From: Gelidibacter japonicus
Lineage (GTDB): Bacteria; Bacteroidota; Bacteroidia; Flavobacteriales; Flavobacteriaceae
Assembly: GCF_010725055.1 (NCBI RefSeq)
Contig: NZ_BJKB01000018.1
Coordinates: forward strand, 30,787 to 94,786
Direction: 5' to 3'
Length of the DNA stretch: 64,000 nt
In this document: positions 16,676 to 25,955 of the stretch, piece after piece
How the letters are laid out: each line of letters begins with the position of its first letter
Numbering within the stretch: position 1 is the first letter of the stretch
Notes under the pieces: generated by a model
What the model was told of the DNA's origin: nothing
The model's database searches: none
The model's input: only the letters and a program-made list of their open reading frames with translations
Position numbers and translations under genes: made by a program

Positions 16676-18343
16676 ATGAAAAAAATTATTTACGGCATTC
16701 TTATCTCGTTGTTTTTTGTCTCTTCATTTCAAGCACAACAACAGAATTCCAAAAACAGGACTAACAAAGATAATACTATTCAAGCGCCACCAAAATTAAT
16801 TGTGGGCATTGTTGTAGACCAAATGCGCTATGATTATTTGACCCGGTTTTATGACAAATATGGGGATGGCGGTTTTAAGCGTATGATGAACGAAGGCTTT
16901 AATTGCAAAAACAACCATTTTAATTATGTGCCAACCTATACGGCACCTGGCCACACCTCGGTGTATACAGGAACAACACCAAAATACCATGGTATTATAG
17001 GGAATAATTGGTACGACAAAGAAATCAAATCATCGGTGTATTGTGCGGGTGATGATAGTGTGGAATCTGTTGGTACTGAACATAAGGCAGGGCAAATGTC
17101 GCCGCACCGGATGAAGACCACAACCTTTGCTGATGAGAACAGACTATTTACCCAAATGCGCGGAAAAACGATTGGAATTGCACTTAAGGACAGAGGTGCA
17201 ATACTTCCTGCCGGCCATACCGCAAATGCGGCGTATTGGTTCCATGGCGCAGATGAAGGCCGATGGATTTCAAGTACATTCTATATGGCTGAATTGCCGA
17301 AATGGGTTCAAAACTTCAATAACTCCAACCAAGTAAAATCCTATTTTAAAGAATGGAATACCTTATACGATATTTCAACCTATACCGAAAGTGCTCCTGA
17401 TCACAACACCTTCGAAGGAGGATTTAAAGGTAAGGAAACCGCAACTTTCCCTTATGATTTAGGCGCTTTGAAAGATCAGAATGGTGGGTATGAAATTCTT
17501 AAAGCGACCCCGTTTGGTAATAATATAACCACTGACTTTGCACTGGCAGCCATTGAAGGTGAAGCCTTGGGACAAGATGAATTTACAGATGTTTTGACAA
17601 TCAGCTATTCGAGCCCAGATTATGTAGGCCACAATTTCGGAGTAAGTTCAAAAGAAGTCCAGGATACTTATTTGCGTCTTGATAAAGACTTAGAGCGCTT
17701 ATTTAAAGGTTTGGATGCTAAGGTTGGAAAAGGAAATTACACGGTTTTTTTAACGGCAGATCATGCCGCGGTTGAAGTACCTTCATATTTGAAAAGCTTA
17801 AAAATTCCTGCAGGTTATTTTGACAGCAGAGCATTTAGGGAAAAAGTTTACGCCTTTATGAAGACAACTTTTAAAGCTGATGAACTTATAGAAAACATTA
17901 GCAACAACCAGATCTTCTTAAATAGATCTAAATTATATGAGATGGGCTTAAAGCTTGAAGATGTTCAACAAACCATCATCAATGAAATTATAACCTATGA
18001 GCATATTGATAAGGCCTATTCAGGAATGTCAATGACTCAAACGTCGTTTACTACAGGTATTGAAGAATTGATCCAAAATGGGTTCAACCAAAAGCGATCA
18101 GGGGATGTGATTTATGTTTATGATCCTGCCGTTCTTTCCTATAGTTTGACAGGGTCCTCCCATGGGTCTTCTTTTAACTACGACACACATGTGCCACTTT
18201 TGCTTTTCGGAAATGGGATAAAACACGGACAGAGTTTGAAAAAAACACATATTACGGATATCGCTCCTACCATATCTGCAATATTGGGTATTAGTTTCCC
18301 GAATGCCGCAACCGGTCAACCATTAGAATTTGTTTTAGAGTAA
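16676..18343 (+). CDS. pafA: PafA-type alkaline phosphatase
   Basis: 555 residues from the ATG at 16676, which begins a signal peptide (MKKIIYGILISLFFVSSFQA) and is supported by the promoter. The enzyme belongs to the calcium-activated periplasmic PafA phosphatases of Bacteroidota. The metal-binding Asp is in GIVVDQMRYD (D48), the threonine nucleophile is T89 in YTAPGH, and LKDRGAILPAGH carries the conserved Lys/Arg of the family. HSSP- and GHNFG-type metal ligands are present in SYSSPDYVGHNFG, TADHAAVEV and GSSHGS. It releases phosphate from monoesters in the periplasm. A nuclease gene follows 4 bp later, a pairing that could recover phosphate from DNA (inference). Confidence 0.92.
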   Translation: MKKIIYGILISLFFVSSFQAQQQNSKNRTNKDNTIQAPPKLIVGIVVDQMRYDYLTRFYDKYGDGGFKRMMNEGFNCKNNHFNYVPTYTAPGHTSVYTGTTPKYHGIIGNNWYDKEIKSSVYCAGDDSVESVGTEHKAGQMSPHRMKTTTFADENRLFTQMRGKTIGIALKDRGAILPAGHTANAAYWFHGADEGRWISSTFYMAELPKWVQNFNNSNQVKSYFKEWNTLYDISTYTESAPDHNTFEGGFKGKETATFPYDLGALKDQNGGYEILKATPFGNNITTDFALAAIEGEALGQDEFTDVLTISYSSPDYVGHNFGVSSKEVQDTYLRLDKDLERLFKGLDAKVGKGNYTVFLTADHAAVEVPSYLKSLKIPAGYFDSRAFREKVYAFMKTTFKADELIENISNNQIFLNRSKLYEMGLKLEDVQQTIINEIITYEHIDKAYSGMSMTQTSFTTGIEELIQNGFNQKRSGDVIYVYDPAVLSYSLTGSSHGSSFNYDTHVPLLLFGNGIKHGQSLKKTHITDIAPTISAILGISFPNAATGQPLEFVLE

Positions 18344-18347
18344 TTGT

Positions 18348-19151
18348 GTGAGTAAAAGAAATCTTTACAGTCTTCTTGCCATCCTCCTTGTTTTGGGAGT
18401 ATATGGCTATGAACATTTCTTAAAGGAAGAAGAATCTTCAGAGTATATAAAAGAAGGCGAACGTATCAAATCTGATGCGACCGCCTTTTTTTTACCTACG
18501 AGTACGACCGGTCAGGTGGTACATCATGAGGGCTATTCGCTTTCTTATAGCGAACCGCATGAGCAGGCAGAATGGGTGGCCTATGAACTGAAAAGCTCAC
18601 AGCTTTCAAGATCCAACTTTGAACGTCCTTACTTTGAAATCGATAAGGCGGTTAAAACCGGTGCCGCAAGTTGGCGAAATTATAAAAATTCCGGATATGA
18701 TCGTGGCCATTTGGTTCCGGCAGCGGATAGAGCCTACAATAAACGAGCCTATGATGAAACTTTTTTGACCAGTAACATCAGTCCGCAAGATCGTGAATTT
18801 AATGCAGGCATCTGGAACACATTGGAGCAAAAGGTGCGGTATTGGGCGAGGAAATACGACGGCGTTTTTGTGGTGACCGGTGGTGTGTTGAAAGACGATC
18901 TAAAAACCATAGGCAACGAAAAGGTGGCCGTTCCTGAACTGTTTTATAAAATCATCTATGATCCTGACCACCAAAAGATGATTGCTTTTTTGATGCCGAA
19001 TAAAAATTCAAATGAACCCTTATATAATTTTGTGGTATCCGTGGATTCAGTGGAGGTACTCACTGGAATTGATTTTTTCCCTGCGTTGGACGATCATATA
19101 GAAGATCGATTGGAGGCCCAATCTGATTTTAAAGAATGGAGTTTCAACTAA
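18348..19151 (+). CDS. DNA/RNA non-specific endonuclease, membrane-anchored
   Basis: 267 residues from a GTG start 4 bp after the phosphatase stop. A single N-terminal hydrophobic segment (about 5-21) anchors or exports it. The NUC domain has the catalytic motif YDRGHLVPAADR and the metal-binding Asn in QDREFNAGIWNTLE, giving the beta-beta-alpha-metal site. Likely degrades extracellular or periplasmic nucleic acids. Joint transcription with pafA suggests phosphate scavenging from nucleic acids. It overlaps the convergent glycosyltransferase by 8 bp. Confidence 0.9.
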   Translation: MSKRNLYSLLAILLVLGVYGYEHFLKEEESSEYIKEGERIKSDATAFFLPTSTTGQVVHHEGYSLSYSEPHEQAEWVAYELKSSQLSRSNFERPYFEIDKAVKTGAASWRNYKNSGYDRGHLVPAADRAYNKRAYDETFLTSNISPQDREFNAGIWNTLEQKVRYWARKYDGVFVVTGGVLKDDLKTIGNEKVAVPELFYKIIYDPDHQKMIAFLMPNKNSNEPLYNFVVSVDSVEVLTGIDFFPALDDHIEDRLEAQSDFKEWSFN

Positions 19152-19992
19152 ATTTTTGAAGCATGCCCTTCCAGCGGGTTGCACGGATAAATTGACCTTG
19201 TTCCTTGGTCACTAGATAATCCTGTCCCTCTTTTTTAGCCTTATAGAAGCCAGACATATAATCTCTGAACAAATTAAGACTTTTCTTTTTAAACGCTAAT
19301 TTTGAAGCGGATATCAGGGTGATTAGAAAACCATATCGCATTTTATACATGGCTTCACCTTGTAAATATTTTGAAGCTGTGTTATAGCTGGTTCCAGTTG
19401 GTTTTAAATGTTTGACCTGGAGATTTGAATCAGTTAAAATCTCCCATCCATAAAATTTTGCCAGGAGTTCATCAACGGTGTCCCAACCCATGGAAGGTTT
19501 CAGTTTTCCAATTTCAATGAAGCAATTTTTTCGATACGCTTTTAGGGCACCTCGAATATGATCTTTTCTCGTCAGGTTTTCTAAAACCCATTGTCCGTTC
19601 TGTTCGATATAGCAAAACCCTGAGGCCATGCCTATCTTGGGATTGGTTTTGAAATGATGCGCTAAACCTTCTAAATAATCCGGAGGAAAAATTAAATCAG
19701 CATCATACTTGCAAATCACATCGTAGTTGTCATCTAAGTGTTCATAGCCTTTGTAAAAAGCATTTATAATTTTTGAACCGGGCAAATGTTGGTCTGATGA
19801 CTCATTGCTTATTAAGGAAATCCAGGAATGTTTACTGACAAATCGCTTTACAATCGCTGAGGTTTCGTCAGACGAATGATCATCAACGACCACTATTTTT
19901 ATGGGTGTCAAGGTTTGATTGACCAACGACTCCAATGTTAATCCTATGGAATCCTCTTCGTTGTGGGCGGGTATAATGATGTAGAAATTCAA
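19144..19992 (-). CDS. Glycosyltransferase family 2
   Basis: 282 residues, a GT-A fold enzyme. The N-terminal motif is FYIIIPAHNEEDSIG, VVDDHSSDETS follows, and the metal-binding DxD is YDADLIFPP. The start codon appears to be TTG at 19992: an in-frame stop lies seven codons upstream and no in-frame ATG is near. Probably adds a sugar to a lipid-linked or surface glycan; acceptor unknown. It lies 24 bp downstream of a methyltransferase gene on the same strand, likely one operon. Confidence 0.88.
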   Translation of the reverse strand: MNFYIIIPAHNEEDSIGLTLESLVNQTLTPIKIVVVDDHSSDETSAIVKRFVSKHSWISLISNESSDQHLPGSKIINAFYKGYEHLDDNYDVICKYDADLIFPPDYLEGLAHHFKTNPKIGMASGFCYIEQNGQWVLENLTRKDHIRGALKAYRKNCFIEIGKLKPSMGWDTVDELLAKFYGWEILTDSNLQVKHLKPTGTSYNTASKYLQGEAMYKMRYGFLITLISASKLAFKKKSLNLFRDYMSGFYKAKKEGQDYLVTKEQGQFIRATRWKGMLQKFS

Positions 19993-20016
19993 AAGCTGAT
20001 GATTTGAAGACTAAAG

Positions 20017-20538
20017 TTAAACTCTTTCAGCGTATACGATATAATATCTTGGAGTGAACCACCGAAATAAAGGTCTGATACCAATTTTCGTTGTGGGATT
20101 GGTCCATTTTTGTCGGGATTTAATGGTCCAGCCTGCTTTTTCGAGCAGCCAATCGAACTGCCAATCTTCAAATTCATGGTAATGCCTGTCGCGCATATCT
20201 GTCTTGCTTCGGTAAGCAGATGCAAACCATAATCTTAAAGGGACGCTGGCAACTAATTTATTTGAATTGATTTTTTGTAAAACCGTAAAAGGGGATAGTA
20301 AATGTTCAAATATCTCAAAAGCGGTCACTACATCAACCTCTGCATTTTCGAGCGTTGAAGTGTCGATATCTAAATCTTCGCCACCTGTATTTTTAATAGT
20401 ATACCCATGATCTCTCATGATTTTTGAAAAAGGATTTTCAATACCTAAATCTAAAATTTTTTCGGTTGGATCAATATGATGTTTTAAAAATTCCAATGTC
20501 AATCGATATCTTTTAAATGGGAATTTTCCTTCGTACAT
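20017..20538 (-). CDS. Class I SAM-dependent methyltransferase
   Basis: 173 residues. The SAM-binding motif I is ILDLGIENPFSKIM, and a later block VDVVTAFEIFEHLLSPFTVL has the EHL pattern typical of class I methyltransferases acting on sugars or small molecules. The substrate is unknown. It precedes the glycosyltransferase in the same direction, so a role in glycan modification is likely. Short for the family but apparently complete, with a clean ATG. Confidence 0.82.
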   Translation of the reverse strand: MYEGKFPFKRYRLTLEFLKHHIDPTEKILDLGIENPFSKIMRDHGYTIKNTGGEDLDIDTSTLENAEVDVVTAFEIFEHLLSPFTVLQKINSNKLVASVPLRLWFASAYRSKTDMRDRHYHEFEDWQFDWLLEKAGWTIKSRQKWTNPTTKIGIRPLFRWFTPRYYIVYAERV

Positions 20539-20602
20539 TTTAGATGTATTTACTTGGGATTTTTTCTGTATAAATCAAATTTCTTATTAAAAAGATGACT
20601 GT

Positions 20603-21661
20603 TTAATATTGATAAACTATCGCATTGATGTGCATACCGCTACCTACACTGGCAAACATGATGAGGTCACCTTTTGTGAGTAAATGGTTTTCTAATTTGT
20701 TGTTTCTGACCAAATCAAATAAGGTGGGAATGGTGGCAACTGAGCTATTTCCTAATTCTTGAATGCTCATTGGCATAATGCCTTCTGGAATTTCAGTATT
20801 ATATAGCTTGTAAAAGCGTTTTAAGATAGCTTCATCCATTTTTTCGTTGGCCTGATGGATAAAGATTTTTTTCAGATCCTTAATGTCCCTGCCGCTTTTA
20901 TCCAAACAGGTTTTCATTGCCAATGGCACATTGTTAAGTGCAAATTCATAGATTTTTCTGCCGTCCATTTTGATATAACGCGTATCGGCACACAGATCTT
21001 TGTTATTGGAATTTCCAAAGAATAAATAATACGCTTCATCATAGGTGAAGCTTCCAGTTTCATGAGCTATAATTCCGCCTTCCTCATCTGTAGCTTCAAC
21101 CACCGTTGCCCCAGCGCCATCACTATAAATCATAGAGTCACGATCGTGTTTATCAACCACTCTGGAAAGTGTTTCCGAACCAATAACCAAACACTTCTTA
21201 GCGATGCCTGCCTTTATAAAGGCATAGGCCTGAATGACCCCTTCAATCCAACCAGGACAGCCAAAAAGGATGTCATAGGCTACACATTTTGAACTTTTAA
21301 TGCGTAAACTATGTTTAACACGTGCAGCCAAACAAGGTAATACATCGGTCTGGATGGTATTGTGCTTGACGTCACCAAAGTTGTGGGCCATAATGATATA
21401 ATCCAGTTCTTCTGGGTCAATGTTGGCATCAGCGATAGCTTTTTCAGCTGCAAAAAAACCAAGATCTGAAGAGGTTAAATGATCAAAAGCATAACGGCGC
21501 TCGTCAATACCAGTAATCGCTTTGAATTTTTCAATGATTACCGAATTGGGTTGGGCCAAACGAGTACCATCGGTATTTAGAAAACGATGTTGTCCGAAGT
21601 TTTCATTTTTTTCGATGCTGCTTGGTATATAGCTGCCAGTACCTGTAATCTTTATCGCCAT
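20603..21661 (-). CDS. 3-oxoacyl-ACP synthase III family protein (FabH-like)
   Basis: 352 residues from the ATG at 21661 (MAIKITGTGSYIPS). The frame opens 20 codons earlier, but that extension is not FabH-like. The thiolase-fold catalytic triad is visible: Cys in LFGCPGWIEG, His in FIHQANEK, and Asn in ELGNSSVATIP. It condenses acyl-CoA with malonyl-ACP or a related substrate. Flavobacteria usually have several FabH paralogues, so this may be a specialised copy for a secondary or envelope lipid. It lies upstream of the methyltransferase and glycosyltransferase genes. Confidence 0.85.
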   Translation of the reverse strand: MAIKITGTGSYIPSSIEKNENFGQHRFLNTDGTRLAQPNSVIIEKFKAITGIDERRYAFDHLTSSDLGFFAAEKAIADANIDPEELDYIIMAHNFGDVKHNTIQTDVLPCLAARVKHSLRIKSSKCVAYDILFGCPGWIEGVIQAYAFIKAGIAKKCLVIGSETLSRVVDKHDRDSMIYSDGAGATVVEATDEEGGIIAHETGSFTYDEAYYLFFGNSNNKDLCADTRYIKMDGRKIYEFALNNVPLAMKTCLDKSGRDIKDLKKIFIHQANEKMDEAILKRFYKLYNTEIPEGIMPMSIQELGNSSVATIPTLFDLVRNNKLENHLLTKGDLIMFASVGSGMHINAIVYQY

Positions 21662-21789
21662 TTGATTTGAAGTTTTATTCAATTTACTAATGTACTTAAT
21701 ATTCGTTTTGTTTGTCGCCAATTGTGGCCTTTATTGGTAATTTTTGCCAAATTATCAAAAATATGGCCTCTACAAATAAAAATAACTAA

Positions 21790-21824
21790 AAAAGCGCTCA
21801 TTTAATAATTAAAGGAGCGCTTTT
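21790..21824 (-). terminator. Terminator after gcvP
   Basis: Arms AAAAGCGCTC (21790-21799) and GAGCGCTTTT (21815-21824) form a 10-bp stem 25 bp beyond the gcvP stop. The T-run on the minus strand is formed by the stem's own A/T end plus flanking bases. Confidence 0.75.
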
Positions 21825-21848
21825 GGTCACTTAATGACTAATTTGAAA

Positions 21849-24698
21849 CTAAGCCTCCATATATTCTTCTATAGGTGCACAAGTACAAATCAGGTTCCTG
21901 TCGCCATAAGCATCGTCCACACGTCTTACGGACGGCCAGAACTTGTTATCTCGAATATAATCTAACGGATATGCTGCCACCTCTCTTGAATATGGGAAAT
22001 CCCACTCATCCGAAGTTAGCATCGCCAAAGTATGTGGTGCGTTTTTAAGAACGTTATTTGGATCATCTTTCGACGCGTTGTCAATTTCTTTTCTAATGGA
22101 GATCATGGCATCGCAGAAACGATCCATTTCGTCTTTGCTTTCACTTTCAGTAGGTTCAATCATCAATGTTCCTGCCACAGGGAAAGATACCGTTGGGGCG
22201 TGAAATCCATAATCCATCAAGCGCTTTGCAATATCGCTAACTTCAATGCCATTTTCTTTAAATGGTCTGCAGTCCACAATCATTTCATGGGCTGCGCGTC
22301 CGCGTTCCCCAGAATATAACGTGTCAAATTGGCCTTGCAAACGTTGCTTGATATAATTGGCGTTTAATATGGCTGTTTGTGTAGCACGTGTCAATCCTTC
22401 AGCTCCCAACATTTTGATGTAACCATAGGAAATCAAGCATACCAATGACGATCCAAATGGAGCTCCGGAAATAGCGGAAATTGCTTGGTCTCCACCAGTT
22501 TTGATGATTGGATTTCCTGGTAAAAACGGCACTAATTGTTCGGCTACGCAGATAGGTCCAACTCCTGGACCACCACCGCCATGCGGAATGGCAAAAGTTT
22601 TGTGCAAGTTGAGATGGCAAACATCTGCTCCGATGTTTCCTGGATTGGTCAATCCAACCTGTGCATTCATATTGGCGCCATCCATATAAACCTGGCCACC
22701 GTTATCATGAATAATTTGAGTGATTTCTTTAATAGCAGATTCATAAACACCGTGGGTAGATGGATAAGTCACCATCAAACACGATAAATGATCTTTATGC
22801 TTAAGGGCTTTTTCACGTAAATCGTCAACGTCAATATTTCCTTCATCTGTCGATTTGGTCACGACCACTTTCATTCCTGCCATCACCGCACTTGCTGGAT
22901 TGGTGCCATGGGCAGACGATGGGATCAAACAAATATTGCGATGTCCTTCGTTGCGGGATTCGTGATAGGCTTTGATCACCATTAAACCTGCAAACTCACC
23001 TTGTGCACCAGAATTAGGTTGCAGGGAGGTACCGGCAAAACCTGTGATTTCCGTCAATTGGTCTTCTAAAGCTTTTAAGACAATGTGGTATCCTTCTGCT
23101 TGCTCAACTGGACAAAACGGATGGATGGTTCCCCAATTTGGCCAACTCAATGGCAACATTTCTGCAGCGGCATTAAGTTTCATTGTGCATGAGCCTAAAG
23201 GGATCATGGAATGATTTAAAGACAAATCCTTACGCTCCAACATTTTGATATATCGCATCAATTCTGTTTCAGAATGGTGCTTGTTGAATACCTCTGCCGT
23301 CAAAAACTCCGTCTGACGCTCTAAGTTCTTGTCGATGTTGTTGGCATCCTCAATTTCTGTTAGGACAACCGTATCTTTTTGACGGTTTTCAGCGAAAATT
23401 GCTATGATTTCGTTGGCATCCTTTAAAGAGGTTGTTTCATTGATGGAAATGGTTATGGTATCGGCATTTGGATAGTTGAAATTCACTTCATGACGCTCGG
23501 CTATTCTTTTTATCGCGTCAGCATTTGCCTCAATGTTGATCGTGTCAAAAAACGATGCATTTTTTTGCTTGTAGCCCAATTGGCTCAATGCTTTTGCGAC
23601 GCTCGAAGCTGTGTTGTGAACTTTGGAAGCAATATGCTGTAAGCCTTTCGGACCGTGGTAAACGGCGTACATTGCTGCCATAACTGCCAATAGAACTTGT
23701 GCTGTACAAATATTGGACGTTGCTTTATCACGTTTAATATGTTGCTCACGGGTTTGCAAGGCCATGCGTAAGGCCCTGTTGCCATTCATATCTTTGGTAA
23801 CCCCAATAATTCGTCCTGGTAAATCACGTTTATAGTCTTCCTTAGTTGCAAAATATGCGGCGTGTGGCCCCCCGTATCCCATAGGGATTCCAAACCGTTG
23901 CGTCGTTCCCACAACAACATCAGCGCCAAATTTGCCTGGAGCTTCCAATTTTACCAAGCTTAAAATATCGGCCGCAACTGCTACTTTTATCTGATTTGCA
24001 TTTGCTTTTTCGATGAATGATTTGATATCGCTTACCAGTCCATCTTTTCCAGGGTATTGTAATATGGCCCCAAAAAATTCTGATGAAAAACTAAATTCAT
24101 CTTCATTTCCAACGACCAATTCAATGCCAATAGGAGCGGACCTGGTTTGTAGCAAAGACAAGGTTTGTGGTAAAATGGCATCAGAAACAAAAAATTTATT
24201 GACCTCATTCTTCTTTTGGTCACGCTCACGAACAGCAAACAACAAGCTCATGGCTTCTGCGGCAGCGGTGCTTTCGTCAAGTAAAGAGGCATTGGCAATC
24301 TCCATTCCTGTCAGGTCGGTTACCATGGTTTGGAAGTTTAAAAGAGCTTCCAATCTTCCTTGGGCAATTTCCGCTTGATAAGGCGTGTAGGCCGTGTACC
24401 AACCTGGGTTTTCCAAAACGTTACGCTGGATGACAGCAGGAACAATGGTAGGATGGTAGCCTAAACCAATATATGATTTGAAAATTTTATTCTTTTTTGA
24501 AAGTTCATGAATATGGTTGTTATATTCATATTCAGACATTGGTGGATCGAGCTTCAATCCGTTTTTCAATCGGATATTATCAGGAACTGTTTCATAGATC
24601 AATTGATCAATGCTATCAACCCCAATGGCTTTGAGCATTAAATTTTGGTCATTTTCGTCTGGACCAATGTGGCGTAGAGCAAAACTGTTTGTATTCAT
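21849..24698 (-). CDS. gcvP: Glycine dehydrogenase (aminomethyl-transferring), P protein
   Basis: 949 residues, full-length fused P-protein. It starts FALRHIGPDENDQNLML and holds two PLP-type-I halves. The PLP lysine is in NLHKTFAIPHGGGGPG near 697, and the glycine-rich stretch after it is diagnostic. It decarboxylates glycine and passes the aminomethyl group to lipoylated GcvH; GcvT and GcvH genes are not adjacent. No glycine riboswitch is apparent in the 187-bp upstream gap. Confidence 0.96.
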   Translation of the reverse strand: MNTNSFALRHIGPDENDQNLMLKAIGVDSIDQLIYETVPDNIRLKNGLKLDPPMSEYEYNNHIHELSKKNKIFKSYIGLGYHPTIVPAVIQRNVLENPGWYTAYTPYQAEIAQGRLEALLNFQTMVTDLTGMEIANASLLDESTAAAEAMSLLFAVRERDQKKNEVNKFFVSDAILPQTLSLLQTRSAPIGIELVVGNEDEFSFSSEFFGAILQYPGKDGLVSDIKSFIEKANANQIKVAVAADILSLVKLEAPGKFGADVVVGTTQRFGIPMGYGGPHAAYFATKEDYKRDLPGRIIGVTKDMNGNRALRMALQTREQHIKRDKATSNICTAQVLLAVMAAMYAVYHGPKGLQHIASKVHNTASSVAKALSQLGYKQKNASFFDTINIEANADAIKRIAERHEVNFNYPNADTITISINETTSLKDANEIIAIFAENRQKDTVVLTEIEDANNIDKNLERQTEFLTAEVFNKHHSETELMRYIKMLERKDLSLNHSMIPLGSCTMKLNAAAEMLPLSWPNWGTIHPFCPVEQAEGYHIVLKALEDQLTEITGFAGTSLQPNSGAQGEFAGLMVIKAYHESRNEGHRNICLIPSSAHGTNPASAVMAGMKVVVTKSTDEGNIDVDDLREKALKHKDHLSCLMVTYPSTHGVYESAIKEITQIIHDNGGQVYMDGANMNAQVGLTNPGNIGADVCHLNLHKTFAIPHGGGGPGVGPICVAEQLVPFLPGNPIIKTGGDQAISAISGAPFGSSLVCLISYGYIKMLGAEGLTRATQTAILNANYIKQRLQGQFDTLYSGERGRAAHEMIVDCRPFKENGIEVSDIAKRLMDYGFHAPTVSFPVAGTLMIEPTESESKDEMDRFCDAMISIRKEIDNASKDDPNNVLKNAPHTLAMLTSDEWDFPYSREVAAYPLDYIRDNKFWPSVRRVDDAYGDRNLICTCAPIEEYMEA

Positions 24699-24873
24699 TA
24701 AGATAGTGTTGTGTTAGATTCCCGCTTACGCGTGAAAGTCAATTTATTAGACGCTGAGATTCTATGGAATTGAGGCGCCTTTTTACAACCGCGAATTTAC
24801 GGAAATATTGACCATTTTTAGTTAACGAAACCTAAAGTTTTTAACCAATATAAAGTCTTATCAACACAATGTT

Positions 24874-24881
24874 TATTTTTG
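24874..24881 (+). promoter_or_regulatory. -7 box TATTTTTG directly before the UbiA-like gene
   Basis: It matches TAnnTTTG fully and ends 4 bp before the ATG at 24886, implying a leaderless or near-leaderless transcript. No clear TTG at the -33 position. Confidence 0.5.
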
Positions 24882-24885
24882 TAAG

Positions 24886-25716
24886 ATGAACAGGTTAAAG
24901 CCTTTGATTGATTTTTATATTAATAGCAGCATTCACGTGGCAGTTGCTGTGTTTTCAATGACTTATGTGACGGTATTGGAACTCGGTTTGCCGACAGATT
25001 GGCCTCTGTTTTTATTTGTCTTTTTCTCCACGATTACGGGGTATAATTTCGTAAAGTACTTTGGAATGGCGAAGTTTCACCATAGAAGGTTGGCAAGATG
25101 GTTGAAAATTATTCAGGTGTTTTCATTGGTATGTTTTTTTTTGATGCTCTGGTTTTTGTGGCAGTTACAACCTCAAACGATTGTCTATGTTGCTGTTTTT
25201 GGTGTGGTTACATTTTTATATGCCATTCCATTTTTACCGAAACGGTATTTTGTGGATCGACAAAAAAACTTAAGAAACATTGGTGGTCTGAAGGTGTATG
25301 TGATTGCCTTGGTTTGGGCTGGGGTCACTGTTTTACTACCTGTATTGGATAAAAACGGGCTATTTACTTTGGATGTATGGCTCACTGCCATTCAGCGCTT
25401 TTTGTTGGTCATGCTTTTGATGTTGCCGTTTGAAATTAGAGATTTGCAATACGACAGTTTGAAGCTGGCTACGATTCCCCAGAAAATTGGAATCAAGAAC
25501 ACAAAGATAATGGGGGTTTTGGTGAGTATGGTTTTTCTAATGTTGGAGTTTTTCAAGGACCAATTGAGCCTAAAATTGATTTTACTAACTTTAGCAGTCA
25601 CATTGATAACCTTGCTCTTTATAGTATTTGCCAATAAGAAAAGAAGTAACTATTACAGTTCTTTTTGGGTTGAAAGCGTGCCAATATTCTGGCTGGTATT
25701 ACATCTGATTTTTTAA
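24886..25716 (+). CDS. UbiA-like prenyltransferase family membrane protein
   Basis: 276 residues with about eight hydrophobic segments. Weak UbiA features are visible: an Asn in GYNFVKYFG in the position of the first aspartate-rich motif, which is degenerate, and EIRDLQYDSLKLATIPQKIG resembling the second motif (DxxxD then KLATIPxxIG). UbiA enzymes attach prenyl chains to aromatic rings within the membrane. The first motif is poor, so activity is uncertain. It may instead be a UbiA-fold protein of unknown role, common in flavobacteria. Confidence 0.65.
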   Translation: MNRLKPLIDFYINSSIHVAVAVFSMTYVTVLELGLPTDWPLFLFVFFSTITGYNFVKYFGMAKFHHRRLARWLKIIQVFSLVCFFLMLWFLWQLQPQTIVYVAVFGVVTFLYAIPFLPKRYFVDRQKNLRNIGGLKVYVIALVWAGVTVLLPVLDKNGLFTLDVWLTAIQRFLLVMLLMLPFEIRDLQYDSLKLATIPQKIGIKNTKIMGVLVSMVFLMLEFFKDQLSLKLILLTLAVTLITLLFIVFANKKRSNYYSSFWVESVPIFWLVLHLIF

Positions 25717-25953
25717 CTGTTGGTTTAAACGGTCTTCCATAAGTTTACGTTCGCTGTACTCCAAACATTCCAAGTTGGAAGATTTTAGAGCCTTGGTCAA
25801 CTTGGTGTTCCGGTTGACATATAATCTTGTGGTACGGCACCAAAGATATCTGAAACTCAGCTTTACCTTTTCCCACAAGGTAGATTCACGATATTGTGAT
25901 TTGTCACAAATATGAAATGCTTCTTCTTTTGAAATGATAAATAATCTAAACAT
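25699..25953 (-). CDS. Small protein partnered with an ECF sigma factor
   Basis: 84 residues, basic, no membrane segment. It starts 2 bp after the sigma-factor stop, so it is translated with it. The cluster HICDKSQYRE and the later LWCRTTRLYV give a His/Cys pattern reminiscent of a zinc-binding anti-sigma domain, and small proteins like it follow ECF genes in other flavobacteria to my knowledge. Anti-sigma function is inference; the motif is incomplete. Its end overlaps the convergent UbiA-like gene by 18 bp. Confidence 0.65.
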   Translation of the reverse strand: MFRLFIISKEEAFHICDKSQYRESTLWEKVKLSFRYLWCRTTRLYVNRNTKLTKALKSSNLECLEYSERKLMEDRLNQQLKNQM

Positions 25954-25955
25954 TG

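Noticed and set aside
16646..16676. Upstream ATG for the PafA phosphatase
   Set aside because: It would put extra residues before a good signal peptide and falls inside the consensus -7 box.
24013..24378. 121-codon plus-strand frame
   Set aside because: Antisense shadow inside gcvP; no domain.
24699..24885. Glycine riboswitch before gcvP
   Set aside because: I looked for paired glycine-aptamer stems and conserved loops in the upstream gap and found none.
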